This document shows, piece after piece, positions 16,445-25,479 of a stretch of DNA of 39,313 bases (position 1 is the first letter of the stretch; each line of letters starts with the position of its first letter). A program made the translations under genes and the position numbers. The notes beneath the pieces are model-generated. The model did not search any database. It saw nothing but the letters and a program-made list of their open reading frames with translations, and was not told the DNA's origin. The stretch covers positions 1 through 39,313 of the forward strand of contig UCBZ01000064.1 in the NCBI GenBank assembly GCA_900470775.1. The letters are read 5' to 3'. This stretch comes from Hyphomicrobiales bacterium. Lineage in GTDB: Bacteria > Pseudomonadota > Alphaproteobacteria > Rhizobiales > Beijerinckiaceae.

Positions 16445-17467
16445 TCAGCGGATCGGCGGGGCGTATTGCAGCCCGCCCTTGGTCCAGAGCGCGTTCTGGC
16501 CGCGGGCGATCTTCAGAAGCGAGCCTTGGCCGATGTTTCTTTCAAAGGCCTCGCCGTAATTGCCGACATGCTTGATGATGCGGTAGGCCCAGTCGTTAGT
16601 CAGGCCGATCGCCTCGCCATACTTGCCCTCGGTGCCGAGCAGACGCTTGATCTCGGGGTTGGGCGACTTCATCATCTCATCGACATTGGCCTTGGTCACG
16701 CCGAGTTCTTCGGCGTTGAGCATGGCGAAATGCGTCCACTTGACGATATCGAGCCAGACATCATCGCCATGCCGCACGACAGGGCCGAGCGGCTCCTTCG
16801 AGATGATCTCGGGCAGGACGATGTGGTCGGCGGGAGCCGAAAGCGTCAGACGCTCGGCATAGAGACCGGAGGCATCGGTGGTGAACGCGTCGCAGCGCCC
16901 AGACTCGTAAGCCTTGACCGTCTCCGTGTTGGAGGCGAAGGCGACGACCTCGTATTTCAGCTTGTTGGCGCGGAAATAGTCGGCGAGGTTGAGTTCGGTC
17001 GTGGTGCCCTGCTGGGTGCAGATCGAGGCGCCGGCGAGCTTGAGAACGGAATCGATACCGAGCTTCTTGCGGACCATGAAGCCCTGGCCGTCATAATAGT
17101 TGATGCCCGCGAAGTTGAGGCCGAGCGAGGTGTCGCGCGACATCGTCCATGTGGTGGTGCGCGACAGCAGATCCACCTCGCCCGACTGCAATGAGGTGAA
17201 GCGGTCCTTGGCCGAAAGCGGAATGAACTTGACCTTGGCCGGGTCGTCGAAGATCGCGGCGGCCACGGCGCGGCACATATCGACGTCGATGCCGGTCCAG
17301 TTGCCCTGCGCATCGGGGAGACCGAACCCGGCCAGGCCGGTGCCGGAGCCGCAATGCAGAATACCACGGCTCTTGACCTGCGCGAGCGTACCGGTCTGAG
17401 CCTGCGCCCCGCCGACGCCTACGGCCGTTGCGGCGACGACGAGCGCCGCGGCGAAAAATTTCTTCAT
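16445..17467 (-). CDS. aapJ: Amino-acid ABC transporter substrate-binding protein, copy 1
   Basis: A 340-residue periplasmic binding protein of the AapJ/BztA type. A signal peptide (about 1-23, cleavage after AQA) is followed by a type-2 periplasmic-binding fold with the family stretch LAGFGLPDAQGNWTGIDVDM and the C-terminal KGGLQYAPPIR. AGGGGAAC precedes the ATG. It lies directly upstream of aapQ and is highly similar over its whole length to the next gene upstream, so the two are tandem paralogues. Confidence 0.94.
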   Translation of the reverse strand: MKKFFAAALVVAATAVGVGGAQAQTGTLAQVKSRGILHCGSGTGLAGFGLPDAQGNWTGIDVDMCRAVAAAIFDDPAKVKFIPLSAKDRFTSLQSGEVDLLSRTTTWTMSRDTSLGLNFAGINYYDGQGFMVRKKLGIDSVLKLAGASICTQQGTTTELNLADYFRANKLKYEVVAFASNTETVKAYESGRCDAFTTDASGLYAERLTLSAPADHIVLPEIISKEPLGPVVRHGDDVWLDIVKWTHFAMLNAEELGVTKANVDEMMKSPNPEIKRLLGTEGKYGEAIGLTNDWAYRIIKHVGNYGEAFERNIGQGSLLKIARGQNALWTKGGLQYAPPIR

Positions 17468-17595
17468 ACCTAGTTCCCCTGTTGGCGGAACGGGTTCCTG
17501 CCCGTTCTCGGTGACCTTGCAAGTCCTGGACCAAGCTACCCGCTTGTCACCCCCTCCTTTTGGCCCAATCCCGGCCCTGAACAGTCAAGAAAAAT

Positions 17596-17624
17596 GACGG
17601 ACGCCGGGTGATCCGGCGCCCGTC
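17596..17624 (-). terminator. Rho-independent terminator downstream of aapJ copy 2
   Basis: A 12-bp stem (one G-U pair) with a 5-base loop; on the minus strand it is followed by ATTTTTCTTG. It lies just after the upstream binding-protein gene, so that gene can be expressed as its own transcript. Confidence 0.85.
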
Positions 17625-17633
17625 GAAATCAGC

Positions 17634-18659
17634 TCAGCGAACCGGCGGAGCGTATTGCAGGCCGCCCTTGGTCCAGAGACCGTTCTGGCCACGGGCGATC
17701 TTCAGAAGCGAGCCCTGACCGACGTTCTTTTCGAAGGATTCGCCGTAATTGCCGACATGCTTGACGATCCGATAGACCCAGTCGGTGGTCAGGCCGATGG
17801 TCTCGCCGAACTTGCCCTCGGTGCCGAGCAGGCGCTTGATCTCGGGATTGGGCGACTTCAGCATCTCGTCGACATTGGCCTTGGTCACGCCAAGCTCCTC
17901 GGCGTTCAGCATGGCGTAGTGGACCCACTTCACCAGGTTGAACCAGGCAGGATCGTTGTTGCGGACGGACGGGCCGAGCGGCTCCTTGGAGATGATCTCC
18001 GGCAGCACGATATGCTCGTCCGGCGCCGTCAGCTTCAGGCGCTCGGCATAGAGGCCCGAGGCGTCGGTGGTGAAGGCGTCGCAGCGGCCGGCGTCATAGG
18101 CCTTGATCGTCTCGTCGGACGAGGCGAAGGCGACGACCTCATATTTCAGGTTGTTGGCCCGGAAATAGTCGGCGAGGTTGAGCTCGGTCGTAGTGCCCTG
18201 CTGGGTGCAGACCGAGGCGCCGGAAAGCTGCAGCGCCGAGGTGACGCCGAGCTTCTTGCGGACCATGAAGCCCTGGCCGTCATAGTAGTTCACACCGGTG
18301 AAGAGGATGCCGAGAGCGGCGTCGCGCGTCATCGTCCAGGTCGAGTTGCGGACGAGCAGATCGACCTCTCCCGACTGCAGCGCCGTGAAGCGGTCCTTGG
18401 CCGAGAGCGGGATGAACTTGACCTTGGCCGGATCGTTGAAGATCGCAGCCGCGACCGCGCGGCAGTATTCGACGTCGAGGCCCTGCCAGTTGCCCTGGGC
18501 ATCCGGCACGCCGAATCCGGCGAGGCCGGTGTTCGAGCCGCAGTTCAGGATGTTGCGCTGCTTGACCTGCGCGAGCGTGGCCGGCGCCTGTGCCGACACC
18601 GCCGAAGCCGCCAATGCGAGCCCGAGCCCTGCGATTGCGGCTGCCATGATTTTCTTCAT
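17634..18659 (-). CDS. aapJ: Amino-acid ABC transporter substrate-binding protein, copy 2
   Basis: A 341-residue binding protein nearly colinear with copy 1: signal peptide about 1-25 (cleavage after VSA), LAGFGVPDAQGNWQGLDVEY, and the same C-terminal KGGLQYAPPVR. GGGAGAG stands 6 bases before the ATG. It is separated from copy 1 by a strong terminator. It has no second permease set in the window, so it probably feeds the same AapQMP channel. Differences cluster in short stretches, which could mean different ligand preference. The frame extends upstream to 18845 without a plausible start. Confidence 0.93.
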   Translation of the reverse strand: MKKIMAAAIAGLGLALAASAVSAQAPATLAQVKQRNILNCGSNTGLAGFGVPDAQGNWQGLDVEYCRAVAAAIFNDPAKVKFIPLSAKDRFTALQSGEVDLLVRNSTWTMTRDAALGILFTGVNYYDGQGFMVRKKLGVTSALQLSGASVCTQQGTTTELNLADYFRANNLKYEVVAFASSDETIKAYDAGRCDAFTTDASGLYAERLKLTAPDEHIVLPEIISKEPLGPSVRNNDPAWFNLVKWVHYAMLNAEELGVTKANVDEMLKSPNPEIKRLLGTEGKFGETIGLTTDWVYRIVKHVGNYGESFEKNVGQGSLLKIARGQNGLWTKGGLQYAPPVR

Positions 18660-18919
18660 TGAAATCTCTCCCATTGAGGTCTCCTGCGGCCTCGGCCAGC
18701 AGGCCGTCATCGGTTTCGTCGCCGGCGGACCTGCGGCCCGCTCGATTGCACAGAAATTAAGCGACGTCCCCTTCGCTCGATTGCCAGAGCCCCGCATGAG
18801 CGTCAAGCAAGGTTCCCGGCTGGCGGCGCCCCTTGTCTGCTGCATACATCACATGCGAGTTTGTGGGGGTGGTCAAGCCTGACCCGATTTCCCGCAGACG
18901 CCCCACGCCTCCCGGTTCC

Positions 18920-20110
18920 ATGAAAAAGCTGCTTGCATCCAATTTCGCGCGCCTGAACGAAAGAACCCGCCTCGTCATGGCCGGCCGCGATCCGGCCGAC
19001 AGCTACGGCTTCGTCAACCCGCCGATCGTGCGCGGTTCGACCGTGGTCTATCCCAACACGGCGGATTTCCTCGCCCGCAAGGCGCGCTACAGCTACGGGA
19101 CCCAGGGCAATCCGACGATCGACGCGCTGGTCGCGGCCTGCAACACCATCGAGGGCGGCGCCGGAACCGTCGTCACGCCGTCGGGCCTGCTCGCCTGCAC
19201 CCTGCCCTTCCTCGCCTTCCTCTCGGCCGGCGATCACGTCCTGGTGACCGACAGCGTCTATCGTCCGACCCGGAACTTCTGCGAGACGATGCTGAGGCGC
19301 ATGGGCATCGAGACGACCTATTACGATCCGACGATCGGGGCCGGGATCGAGACCCTGTTCAAGCCCAACACCAAGGCGGTCTGGGCTGAGGCGCCGGGCT
19401 CGCAGACCTTCGAGATGCAGGACATCCCGGCGATCGTGGCTGCTGCGCACGCCCGCGACATCCTGGTGATGATGGATAACACCTGGGCGACGCCGCTGTT
19501 CTTCGACAGCCACAAGGCCGGCGTCGATGTCTCGATCCAGGCCGGCACCAAATACTATGCCGGCCATTCCGACGTGCTGATCGGCACCGTCTCGGCAAGA
19601 ACGCCGGAGCTCTACAAGCAGCTGCGCGCCAGCTGGGAACAACTCGGCATCATTATCGCGCCCGAGGACGCCTTCCTGACGCTACGCGGCATGCGCACCA
19701 TGTCGATCCGCCTGAAGGAGCAGATGCCCGCCGGCATCGCCATGGCGCAGTGGCTGGCAGCCCGGCCCGAGGTCGCCCGCGTGATGCACCCTGCCCTGCC
19801 CGAGGACCCCGGCCACGCCATCTGGAAGCGCGACTTCACCGGTGCCTCCTCGCTCTTCGGATTCGAGCTGGCGCCGGTCTCGATGACGGCGGTGGCTGCC
19901 ATGCTGGACGGTCTCACCCTGTTCGGCATGGGCGCATCCTGGGGCGGCTATGAAAGCCTCGTCCTGCCCTTCGACTGCAAGGCCTACCGCACTGCGACGA
20001 CGCCAGAGTTTAAAGGCCCGACCGTCCGCATCCATATCGGGCTGGAGGACCTCGACGACCTCAAGGCGGATCTCGACGCAGGCTTCGCCCGCTTGCGCGC
20101 GGCGGCCTGA
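18920..20110 (+). CDS. metC: Cystathionine beta-lyase (MetC-like PLP enzyme)
   Basis: A 396-residue Cys/Met-metabolism PLP enzyme. RYSYGTQGNPTIDAL is the family substrate/PLP-phosphate region, MMDNTWATPLFF carries the PLP-contacting aspartate, and K211 in AGTKYYAGHSD is the Schiff-base lysine. The C-terminal half has the GASWGGYESLVLP signature typical of MetC rather than MetB. The frame is open from 18833, but MKKLLASNFARLNERTRLV at 18920 is the better start. It is divergent from the aap operon. Confidence 0.92.
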   Translation: MKKLLASNFARLNERTRLVMAGRDPADSYGFVNPPIVRGSTVVYPNTADFLARKARYSYGTQGNPTIDALVAACNTIEGGAGTVVTPSGLLACTLPFLAFLSAGDHVLVTDSVYRPTRNFCETMLRRMGIETTYYDPTIGAGIETLFKPNTKAVWAEAPGSQTFEMQDIPAIVAAAHARDILVMMDNTWATPLFFDSHKAGVDVSIQAGTKYYAGHSDVLIGTVSARTPELYKQLRASWEQLGIIIAPEDAFLTLRGMRTMSIRLKEQMPAGIAMAQWLAARPEVARVMHPALPEDPGHAIWKRDFTGASSLFGFELAPVSMTAVAAMLDGLTLFGMGASWGGYESLVLPFDCKAYRTATTPEFKGPTVRIHIGLEDLDDLKADLDAGFARLRAAA

Positions 20111-20128
20111 GGCCGCCTCTGCCAAGCC

Positions 20129-20473
20129 TCAGCCCGGACTGGCGTTGGTGTCTTCCCCTCGGGCGCGGGCGCGCAGTACGAATTGCAGGTTGCGCAGGTA
20201 GACGAAGACGCCGAAGCCCTGCCCGACGATGAAGACGGGGTCGCGCCGATGCAGCGCATAGATCAGCAGCAGCATGCCGCCGCCGATCGAGAACCACCAG
20301 AACGTCATCGGCACGACCGACTTCTTGGCCTTTTCGCTCGCCAGCCACTGGACGACGAAGCGCATCGTGAAGAGCCCTTGCGCGACCACGCCGAGCACGA
20401 CCCACCAGTCGAGATTGTTGACGAAGACGTCGTGAAAATAGGTCCCGATCCGGTTCTGGAGATCGATCAGCAT
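20129..20473 (-). CDS. Lipid-A-disaccharide synthase N-terminal-like (LABN) membrane protein
   Basis: A 114-residue protein with three hydrophobic segments. DVFVNNLDWWVVLGVVAQG and FVVQWLASEKAKKSVVP are typical of the LABN domain, a SWEET/PQ-loop-like fold first seen at the N-terminus of LpxB. The start overlaps the stop of the upstream glycosyltransferase (ATGA), and together with the ArnT-like gene it forms a three-gene module. A role in moving or modifying lipid-linked sugars for lipid A is inferred from company. Confidence 0.85.
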   Translation of the reverse strand: MLIDLQNRIGTYFHDVFVNNLDWWVVLGVVAQGLFTMRFVVQWLASEKAKKSVVPMTFWWFSIGGGMLLLIYALHRRDPVFIVGQGFGVFVYLRNLQFVLRARARGEDTNASPG

Positions 20474-21273
20474 CACCTGTTCTCCGTGACGATTTTGCTC
20501 TCCGTGACGATCTGCGGAACGCGCTTGCGGCGGCGGATCAGCCACCACACGCCGACGAGATCGAGAATGCCGACCCAGAGCCGGTCGAAGAAGCCGTAAT
20601 TCGAGACGCCGGTGAGGCGCGGCCGGTCGCGCACGTCGACATGGACCACCGCATAGCCCTCGCGCACCATCAGCGCCGGCATGAAGCGGTGCAGCGCATC
20701 GAAATAGGGCAAAGCGAGATAGGCCTCGCGCCGGAAGCATTTCAGCCCGCAGCCGGCATCGCGGGTGCCGTCCTTGAGCAGCCGGCCGCGCACGCCATTG
20801 GCGATGCGCGACTGCAGCTTCTTGAAGCCGGTGTCCTTGCGCCCGACGCGCTGGCCCTGGACCAGCCCTGCCTGCATACCGGCAGTCTTCAAGGCCTCCA
20901 GCATCGCCGGCAGGAAGGCGGGGTCGTTCTGGCCGTCGCCGTCGAGCGTCGCGACGACCGGCGCCCGGGCATGGCGGACACCGCTGCGCACCGCCGCGCT
21001 CTGGCCGCAGGACTGCGCATGGGTGACGATGCGCAGCCAGGGCCGGCTCGCGGCGAGCGCCGTCAGTGCCGCAGGCGTGCCGTCGCTCGAGCCGTCATCG
21101 ACGAAGACGACCTCGAAGGCGCCGAGCGACCCACAGGCCGCCTCGATATCGGCCAGCAGCGGTCCGACATTGCCGACCTCGTTGCGGACGGGCACGACGA
21201 CGCTGAGGATCAGCGCGGCTGGAACAGGGTCGGTCAGCGAAGAATGGTCGGTCAACAGAGGATCATCCGGCAA
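20473..21273 (-). CDS. GT2 family glycosyltransferase (dolichyl-phosphate mannose synthase/ArnC-like)
   Basis: A 266-residue GT2 enzyme. SVVVPVRNEVGNV starts the GT-A fold; VFVDDGSSDGT and TLDGDGQNDP supply the nucleotide-sugar and metal-binding aspartates. A C-terminal hydrophobic stretch (VGILDLVGVWWLI) could anchor it to the membrane. It probably makes a polyprenyl-phosphate sugar donor for the ArnT-like enzyme upstream. The start is doubtful: 21273 is a TTG and a second TTG lies at 21252. Near its C-terminus a short direct repeat (CTCCGTGACGAT twice) gives the duplicated VTES/VTEN ending. Confidence 0.9.
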   Translation of the reverse strand: MPDDPLLTDHSSLTDPVPAALILSVVVPVRNEVGNVGPLLADIEAACGSLGAFEVVFVDDGSSDGTPAALTALAASRPWLRIVTHAQSCGQSAAVRSGVRHARAPVVATLDGDGQNDPAFLPAMLEALKTAGMQAGLVQGQRVGRKDTGFKKLQSRIANGVRGRLLKDGTRDAGCGLKCFRREAYLALPYFDALHRFMPALMVREGYAVVHVDVRDRPRLTGVSNYGFFDRLWVGILDLVGVWWLIRRRKRVPQIVTESKIVTENR

Positions 21274-21357
21274 AAACGGCCCGCAACCTGCGTCAGGGAG
21301 GCGGACAGGGCAAGGAACTTTCGACAGCCATTCGGGCGCAGCGCTGCGGCAAACGCC

Positions 21358-23046
21358 TCACGGCCGGGCATAGACCGCCATCTCGAGCCGGCGGCCGCCA
21401 TTCAGGTTGAAGCCCTTGATCGTCGTGATCAGGCGAGGCGTCAGCCCCGATTGGGCCGTCGCCGTCTGGAAACCGGCGGCATGACGGGCCTCGACGAAGG
21501 CGATGCGGCAGCCGGGCTGGTTCAGGAAGGCGGCAGCAGCGGCGCCGTCGATCCCCATCGCGAGATTCGTACCGGTCAGGAAGACCAGGCTCGGCTCGCG
21601 ATAGCCGACCGTCATCACGGCGGGAGCGGCGCAGCCGACCGAACGCGCGGCCTCGGCCAGCCTCGGCGAAAGCTTGAGCGAGCGCAGGCTCTCTATGGCA
21701 AAACCATAGACGCCGATCCCCAGCAGCAGGCTCGCCACCACGCAACGCCAGAGCGCGCCCTCGAAATCGCTGCGGCGGAAGGCTGCGACGACGCCGATGG
21801 CCACCAGCAGCGTCAGCAGCAGGAACGGCAGCGCCGTATAAGGCAAGGTGCCATCGAGCGACCAGTTGCCTGCGATGATGACGCCGATCAGCGCGAGCGG
21901 CAGCAGCACGACGAGCAAGGCGGTGGCGACCGCGCCGCGCCGGAAGCGGTCGATGCCGCCATTGACCAGCGCGAGCAGGAGCAGCGCCGTCACGGCCGGG
22001 TAGAGCGGCAGGACATAATGCGGCAGTTTTGTCGGCACCGCCTCGAACACGATCCAGGACGGCACGATCCAGGCCAGCAGGAACAGCACCTGCGGCTCGC
22101 GGCGCCGGATCCAGGCGAAGGGGATCGCCATGGCCGCAAAAGCCGCTGCCGGCCAGTAGGTGCCAAAGAAGATCAGCAGATAGAGCCCCGGCGGCCCCCA
22201 ATGCTTCTCCTGGCCCTCGGCGACCTTGCCGAGCATGTCCTGGCCGACGCTTTCGGCAAAGAAGCTGCCGCCGGTCTTCAGCGCGATGGCGACGAACCAG
22301 GGCAGCACGACCACGAGGCAGAGCAGCAGGCCAGGTCCGAAGCGCAGCGGCTTGAGCCAGCGAAAGCTGCGCTCGCGGATGCTCAGGACCAGGATGGCAA
22401 GACCCCAGACCATCGGCACGATCGGGCCCTTGAGCAGCAGGCCGAGCGCCGTCGCGGCCCAGAAGACGAGCCAGTTGCGCGAACTCGGCACGAAGGCGAG
22501 CGAGCGCGTCCAGTCGAGCCAGGTCCGCGCCAACGCCCCCATGGTGGCAACCGCGCAGGCCGCCAGCATCGCATCGGTCTTGGCGATGCGGGCCTCGACG
22601 CCGAGCAGCACCGTGCCCGCCATCAGCGCCGCTCCGAGCAGCGCCAGACGCGGGCCGACGAAGGCCAGCAGCGCCCAGTAGCTCAGAAGCACGGTCGCGA
22701 CGGCGCCGATCAGCGAGGGGATGCGGTAGAGCCAGATCTGGGTGCGCGCGGCGGGCACGCCAAGCGCCTCGCCCGCGGACACCGTCGCGCTCTGGAGCCA
22801 GTAGATCCCGACCGGCTTCTTGTGCCGCGCCTCGTCCTGGAAGCGGATGTCGACGAAATCGCGCGTCTCGAGCATCTGCTTGCTCGCCTGCGCGAAGCGC
22901 GGCTCGTCGCGGTCGAGCGGCTGCAGCGTGTGGAAGCCGGGCAGGAAGGCGGCGAGCGACAACAGCAGAAGCAGCGCGCAGGCGCGGGCATGGCTGGCGG
23001 AGGCCATGGCCGCAAGACGGTCGAGCGCGGGACTGAGCGACAGCAT
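21358..23046 (-). CDS. ArnT-like GT83/GT39 membrane glycosyltransferase
   Basis: A 562-residue multi-pass membrane protein. An N-terminal TM segment precedes the periplasmic-loop motif LDRDEPRFAQASKQM, whose acidic residues are catalytic in ArnT/PMT enzymes. FQDEARHKKPVGIYWLQ is a second family signature. About a dozen hydrophobic segments follow, with a small soluble C-terminal domain. ArnT transfers aminoarabinose from undecaprenyl phosphate to lipid A in the periplasm; the actual sugar here cannot be told. It is the first gene of a minus-strand three-gene unit with the GT2 and LABN genes. Confidence 0.9.
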   Translation of the reverse strand: MLSLSPALDRLAAMASASHARACALLLLLSLAAFLPGFHTLQPLDRDEPRFAQASKQMLETRDFVDIRFQDEARHKKPVGIYWLQSATVSAGEALGVPAARTQIWLYRIPSLIGAVATVLLSYWALLAFVGPRLALLGAALMAGTVLLGVEARIAKTDAMLAACAVATMGALARTWLDWTRSLAFVPSSRNWLVFWAATALGLLLKGPIVPMVWGLAILVLSIRERSFRWLKPLRFGPGLLLCLVVVLPWFVAIALKTGGSFFAESVGQDMLGKVAEGQEKHWGPPGLYLLIFFGTYWPAAAFAAMAIPFAWIRRREPQVLFLLAWIVPSWIVFEAVPTKLPHYVLPLYPAVTALLLLALVNGGIDRFRRGAVATALLVVLLPLALIGVIIAGNWSLDGTLPYTALPFLLLTLLVAIGVVAAFRRSDFEGALWRCVVASLLLGIGVYGFAIESLRSLKLSPRLAEAARSVGCAAPAVMTVGYREPSLVFLTGTNLAMGIDGAAAAAFLNQPGCRIAFVEARHAAGFQTATAQSGLTPRLITTIKGFNLNGGRRLEMAVYARP

Positions 23047-23293
23047 GGTGCATCCTCGCGACCAGTCAGGTCGCGCCTGTCCAAAAAGGCCGGGAGTGGC
23101 GGGACCGGCTATCCCCGAAAGCCTGCGCCGCGATGACGGGCTTTTCGGGCACGATCAAGGCGAAGCCGCGCAAATGGCGGCCGGCGCGGTTTACGCCGCA
23201 TGCTGCGTCGCGGCAAGCCGGGCGGGACCTCTGCCCGCGACATGACAGGAGCCCTCCACGGCGCTAGCCTCGCGACGGGTTCGGGGAGCGGAT

Positions 23294-23581
23294 ATGGGCC
23301 GGCTGTTTGTCGAGGCACTGCGCATGGGGCTCTGGGGCCTGCTTCTGGGTCCGCTCCTGGCCGTTCTGGCGGTTTTCGCCGCCATGATCTTCGACCCAAA
23401 ATGCGGCGTCGGCGATTCCGGCGGCTGCGCCATGGGCGTCGTCACCGCCCCGATCGCGGTCGCGCTGCCGAGCTTCGGGCTGTTCTTCGCGATCGGCCTG
23501 CTGCGGGGCCTGTGGCGACGGCGGCCGTCCGATCCCGCCGCCGCGATCAGGAAGCTGCGCAACTGGGGGCGGGAGGAGTGA
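23294..23581 (+). CDS. Small membrane protein of unknown function
   Basis: A 95-residue protein with two hydrophobic segments (about 12-32 and 47-70) and a basic C-terminal tail. GGGGAGCGG before the ATG is a plausible ribosome site. Two cysteines lie in the loop between the segments. No family recognised. It is the last chromosomal gene before the tRNA fragment. Confidence 0.65.
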   Translation: MGRLFVEALRMGLWGLLLGPLLAVLAVFAAMIFDPKCGVGDSGGCAMGVVTAPIAVALPSFGLFFAIGLLRGLWRRRPSDPAAAIRKLRNWGREE

Positions 23582-23648
23582 GCGCCTACCTGATGCCGGC
23601 GCCATTGGCGGCTTCCGACATCGCATCGCAGCAGGTAGCGAGGGAATT

Positions 23649-23693
23649 TGGCGAGCCCGGCTGGATTCGAACCAGCGACCAGCAGCTTAGAAG
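23649..23693 (-). repeat. 3' half of tRNA-Arg(TCT): attachment-site remnant
   Basis: On the minus strand this reads from the anticodon loop CTTCTAA (anticodon TCT at 23689-23691) through a 5-bp T-stem GCTGG/CCAGC with TTCGAAT loop, acceptor strand CGGGCTC, discriminator G and encoded CCA. The 5' half (D-arm and acceptor 5' strand) is absent to the right, and anticodon-stem pairing fails beyond the loop. Such 3'-half copies are left when an element integrates at a tRNA gene. The element therefore lies to the right; the complete tRNA is expected at its far end, outside this window. Confidence 0.85.
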
Positions 23694-23846
23694 TCAGCCG
23701 GGCGCTTTCATGACAAGTGAGGATAGGTGAGTAAATGCCGTTGAAATCTCGGTATTTTTCTCGCTACCCTCTGTTCGTGTGATGGCAGATGCGGTTAGTT
23801 TCGGATGCCGCTGTTACCCATCTGCTACCCAAAGGGTTCCGCCCCG

Positions 23847-25079
23847 ATGCTTCTGACGCGCGCCGCAGTAGCCAAGCTCAGTCTGCCCGATGGTCAGTCC
23901 GATATCGTCTACTGGGACGACGATCTGCGCGGGTTCGGTGTCCGCATCCGCGCAGGCGGGAAGAAGTCTTGGGTTGTTGTCTACCGGAATGCGGAGGGCG
24001 TCCAGCGCAAGATGACGCTGTCGGAAGTTCCGATCACGAGCGTCGACCAGGCGCGCGCGGCCGCGGAGCGCGTGTTGCGAAGCGTCGGTGATAGCAAAGA
24101 TCCCCACGCTGAAAAACTGGCCCGGCGCCGCAGCGATAAGGTGGAAGCCATCACTTTCGGCGCGCTTGTCACGACCTATCTGAAGGAAGCCAAAGCCCGC
24201 CTTCGGCCGTCTTCATATGACGAGGTCGATCGGCACCTTCAGAAGCTCTGGCAGCCTCTCCATCGCCACGCCGCCAGTAAGATCGACCGCAGGATGATAG
24301 GCGAGGAGCTCGACAAGATCGCGCCGGAACGCGGGATGATAACCGCCAACCGAGCTCGCTCGAGCTTGTCCGCAATGATGGCTTGGGCAGTGGAGCGCAA
24401 CAAGATCGAGAGCAATCCGGTCATGGGGGTCGGCAAGCCGCTGAAGTCCGAGCCCAAGCGCGATCGCGTTCTCAGTGACGACGAGCTTGGCGAGATCTGG
24501 AAGCATAGCGGCGACGGCCATTTCGGTGACGTGATCCGCCTCCTGATATTGACCGCCGCCCGGCGCGAGGAAGTCGCGGCGATGTGTTGGAGCGAGCTTG
24601 ATCTGGCGCGCGCGCAGTGGACGATCCCGGCCGCGCGGACCAAGAACAAGCAGCAGCACATCGTGCCCCTGCCCTCACTCGCCTTGCGGATCATCGAAGG
24701 CGTCGAGCGGCGCGACCAGCGTGACCTATTGTTTGGCGAGGGCGATGGGCCGTTCTCCGGCTGGAGCAAGAGCAAAGACCGCCTAGACGAGCGGATTGCC
24801 AAAGCACGCCTGAAAGCGGCCCAGGACGCAGGCCTGACACCTCGCGCGATGCCCGCCTGGCGAGTGCACGATCTAAGGCGCAGCGCCGCCACCGGCATGG
24901 CACGTCTTGGAATCGGCATTCCGACTATCGAGCGCGCGCTGAACCATATCAGCGGGACCTTCGGCGGCATCGTCGCGGTGTACCAGCGCCATGATTATGC
25001 GAAGGAAATGCGCGACGCGTTCGATGCCTGGAGCGCTCATGTCAGCACGCTGACGGCTTCGGCGCCTTCTGATGACTGA
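23847..25079 (+). CDS. int: Tyrosine-type integrase (P4-like, with arm-binding domain)
   Basis: A 410-residue site-specific recombinase. The N-terminal DUF4102-type arm-binding domain includes LTRAAVAKLSLPDG and LRGFGVRIRAGGKKSWVV. A SAM-like core-binding domain lies at about 110-200. The catalytic domain has Arg in TAARREEV, HDLRRSAATG (H-x-x-R), a following His in LNHISG and the nucleophile Tyr in VYQRHDY. All catalytic residues seem intact. The ATG at 23847 is chosen because the arm domain begins there; ATG 23805 is an alternative. It sits about 150 bp from the tRNA-Arg fragment, as expected for the integrase of that element. Confidence 0.95.
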   Translation: MLLTRAAVAKLSLPDGQSDIVYWDDDLRGFGVRIRAGGKKSWVVVYRNAEGVQRKMTLSEVPITSVDQARAAAERVLRSVGDSKDPHAEKLARRRSDKVEAITFGALVTTYLKEAKARLRPSSYDEVDRHLQKLWQPLHRHAASKIDRRMIGEELDKIAPERGMITANRARSSLSAMMAWAVERNKIESNPVMGVGKPLKSEPKRDRVLSDDELGEIWKHSGDGHFGDVIRLLILTAARREEVAAMCWSELDLARAQWTIPAARTKNKQQHIVPLPSLALRIIEGVERRDQRDLLFGEGDGPFSGWSKSKDRLDERIAKARLKAAQDAGLTPRAMPAWRVHDLRRSAATGMARLGIGIPTIERALNHISGTFGGIVAVYQRHDYAKEMRDAFDAWSAHVSTLTASAPSDD

Positions 25080-25467
25080 CGATCCCGACGCTCAGGACGC
25101 GATCAACCTGCTGGTCTCCAAGGGCTGGGATCGGAACTATCTGTTGAAAGGGGCCCCGGGGCATTCACAATTGGCAACCGCCCTTGTGTTGCCACACGTG
25201 CAGGGGTTGCGTGCCTATACCGACGCTGTCCGCGCCAATGCTCATCCATTCATGTTTCCTGACGTTAAAGAAGAGGCGCTTCGCCTGCTAGACAAAAACG
25301 GCATGACAAGTCGAAATAGCCCAGATTGGAAACAAGAAAATCTTATAGAAGCGCTCTATGATTATATGAGTAGACATCCCAAACTTAAGCGCATGACCGA
25401 AAGAAACCGCAGCAATGACGGGCGGGCTCTCCGGCCAATCTACGAAATATGGATGAATAAGCACTGA
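25072..25467 (+). CDS. Hypothetical protein, AT-rich 3' half
   Basis: A 131-residue protein starting 8 bases before the integrase stop, so probably translationally coupled to it. No signal peptide or membrane segment. The first half is neutral; the C-terminal half is rich in charged residues (YMSRHPKLKRMTERNRSNDGR). The 3' part (about 25260-25467) is clearly more A/T-rich than its surroundings, suggesting recent acquisition. I do not recognise a family. Confidence 0.6.
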   Translation: MTDDPDAQDAINLLVSKGWDRNYLLKGAPGHSQLATALVLPHVQGLRAYTDAVRANAHPFMFPDVKEEALRLLDKNGMTSRNSPDWKQENLIEALYDYMSRHPKLKRMTERNRSNDGRALRPIYEIWMNKH

Positions 25468-25479
25468 CATGAATTATTT

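Noticed and set aside
20641..23136. 831-codon plus-strand frame opposite the lipid A module
   Set aside because: Antisense shadow, low-complexity Arg/Gln/Asp content and no ribosome site.
23640..23730. Apparent peptide GEPGWIRTSDQQLRS
   Set aside because: A well-known artefact of translating a tRNA 3' end; this is the tRNA-Arg fragment.
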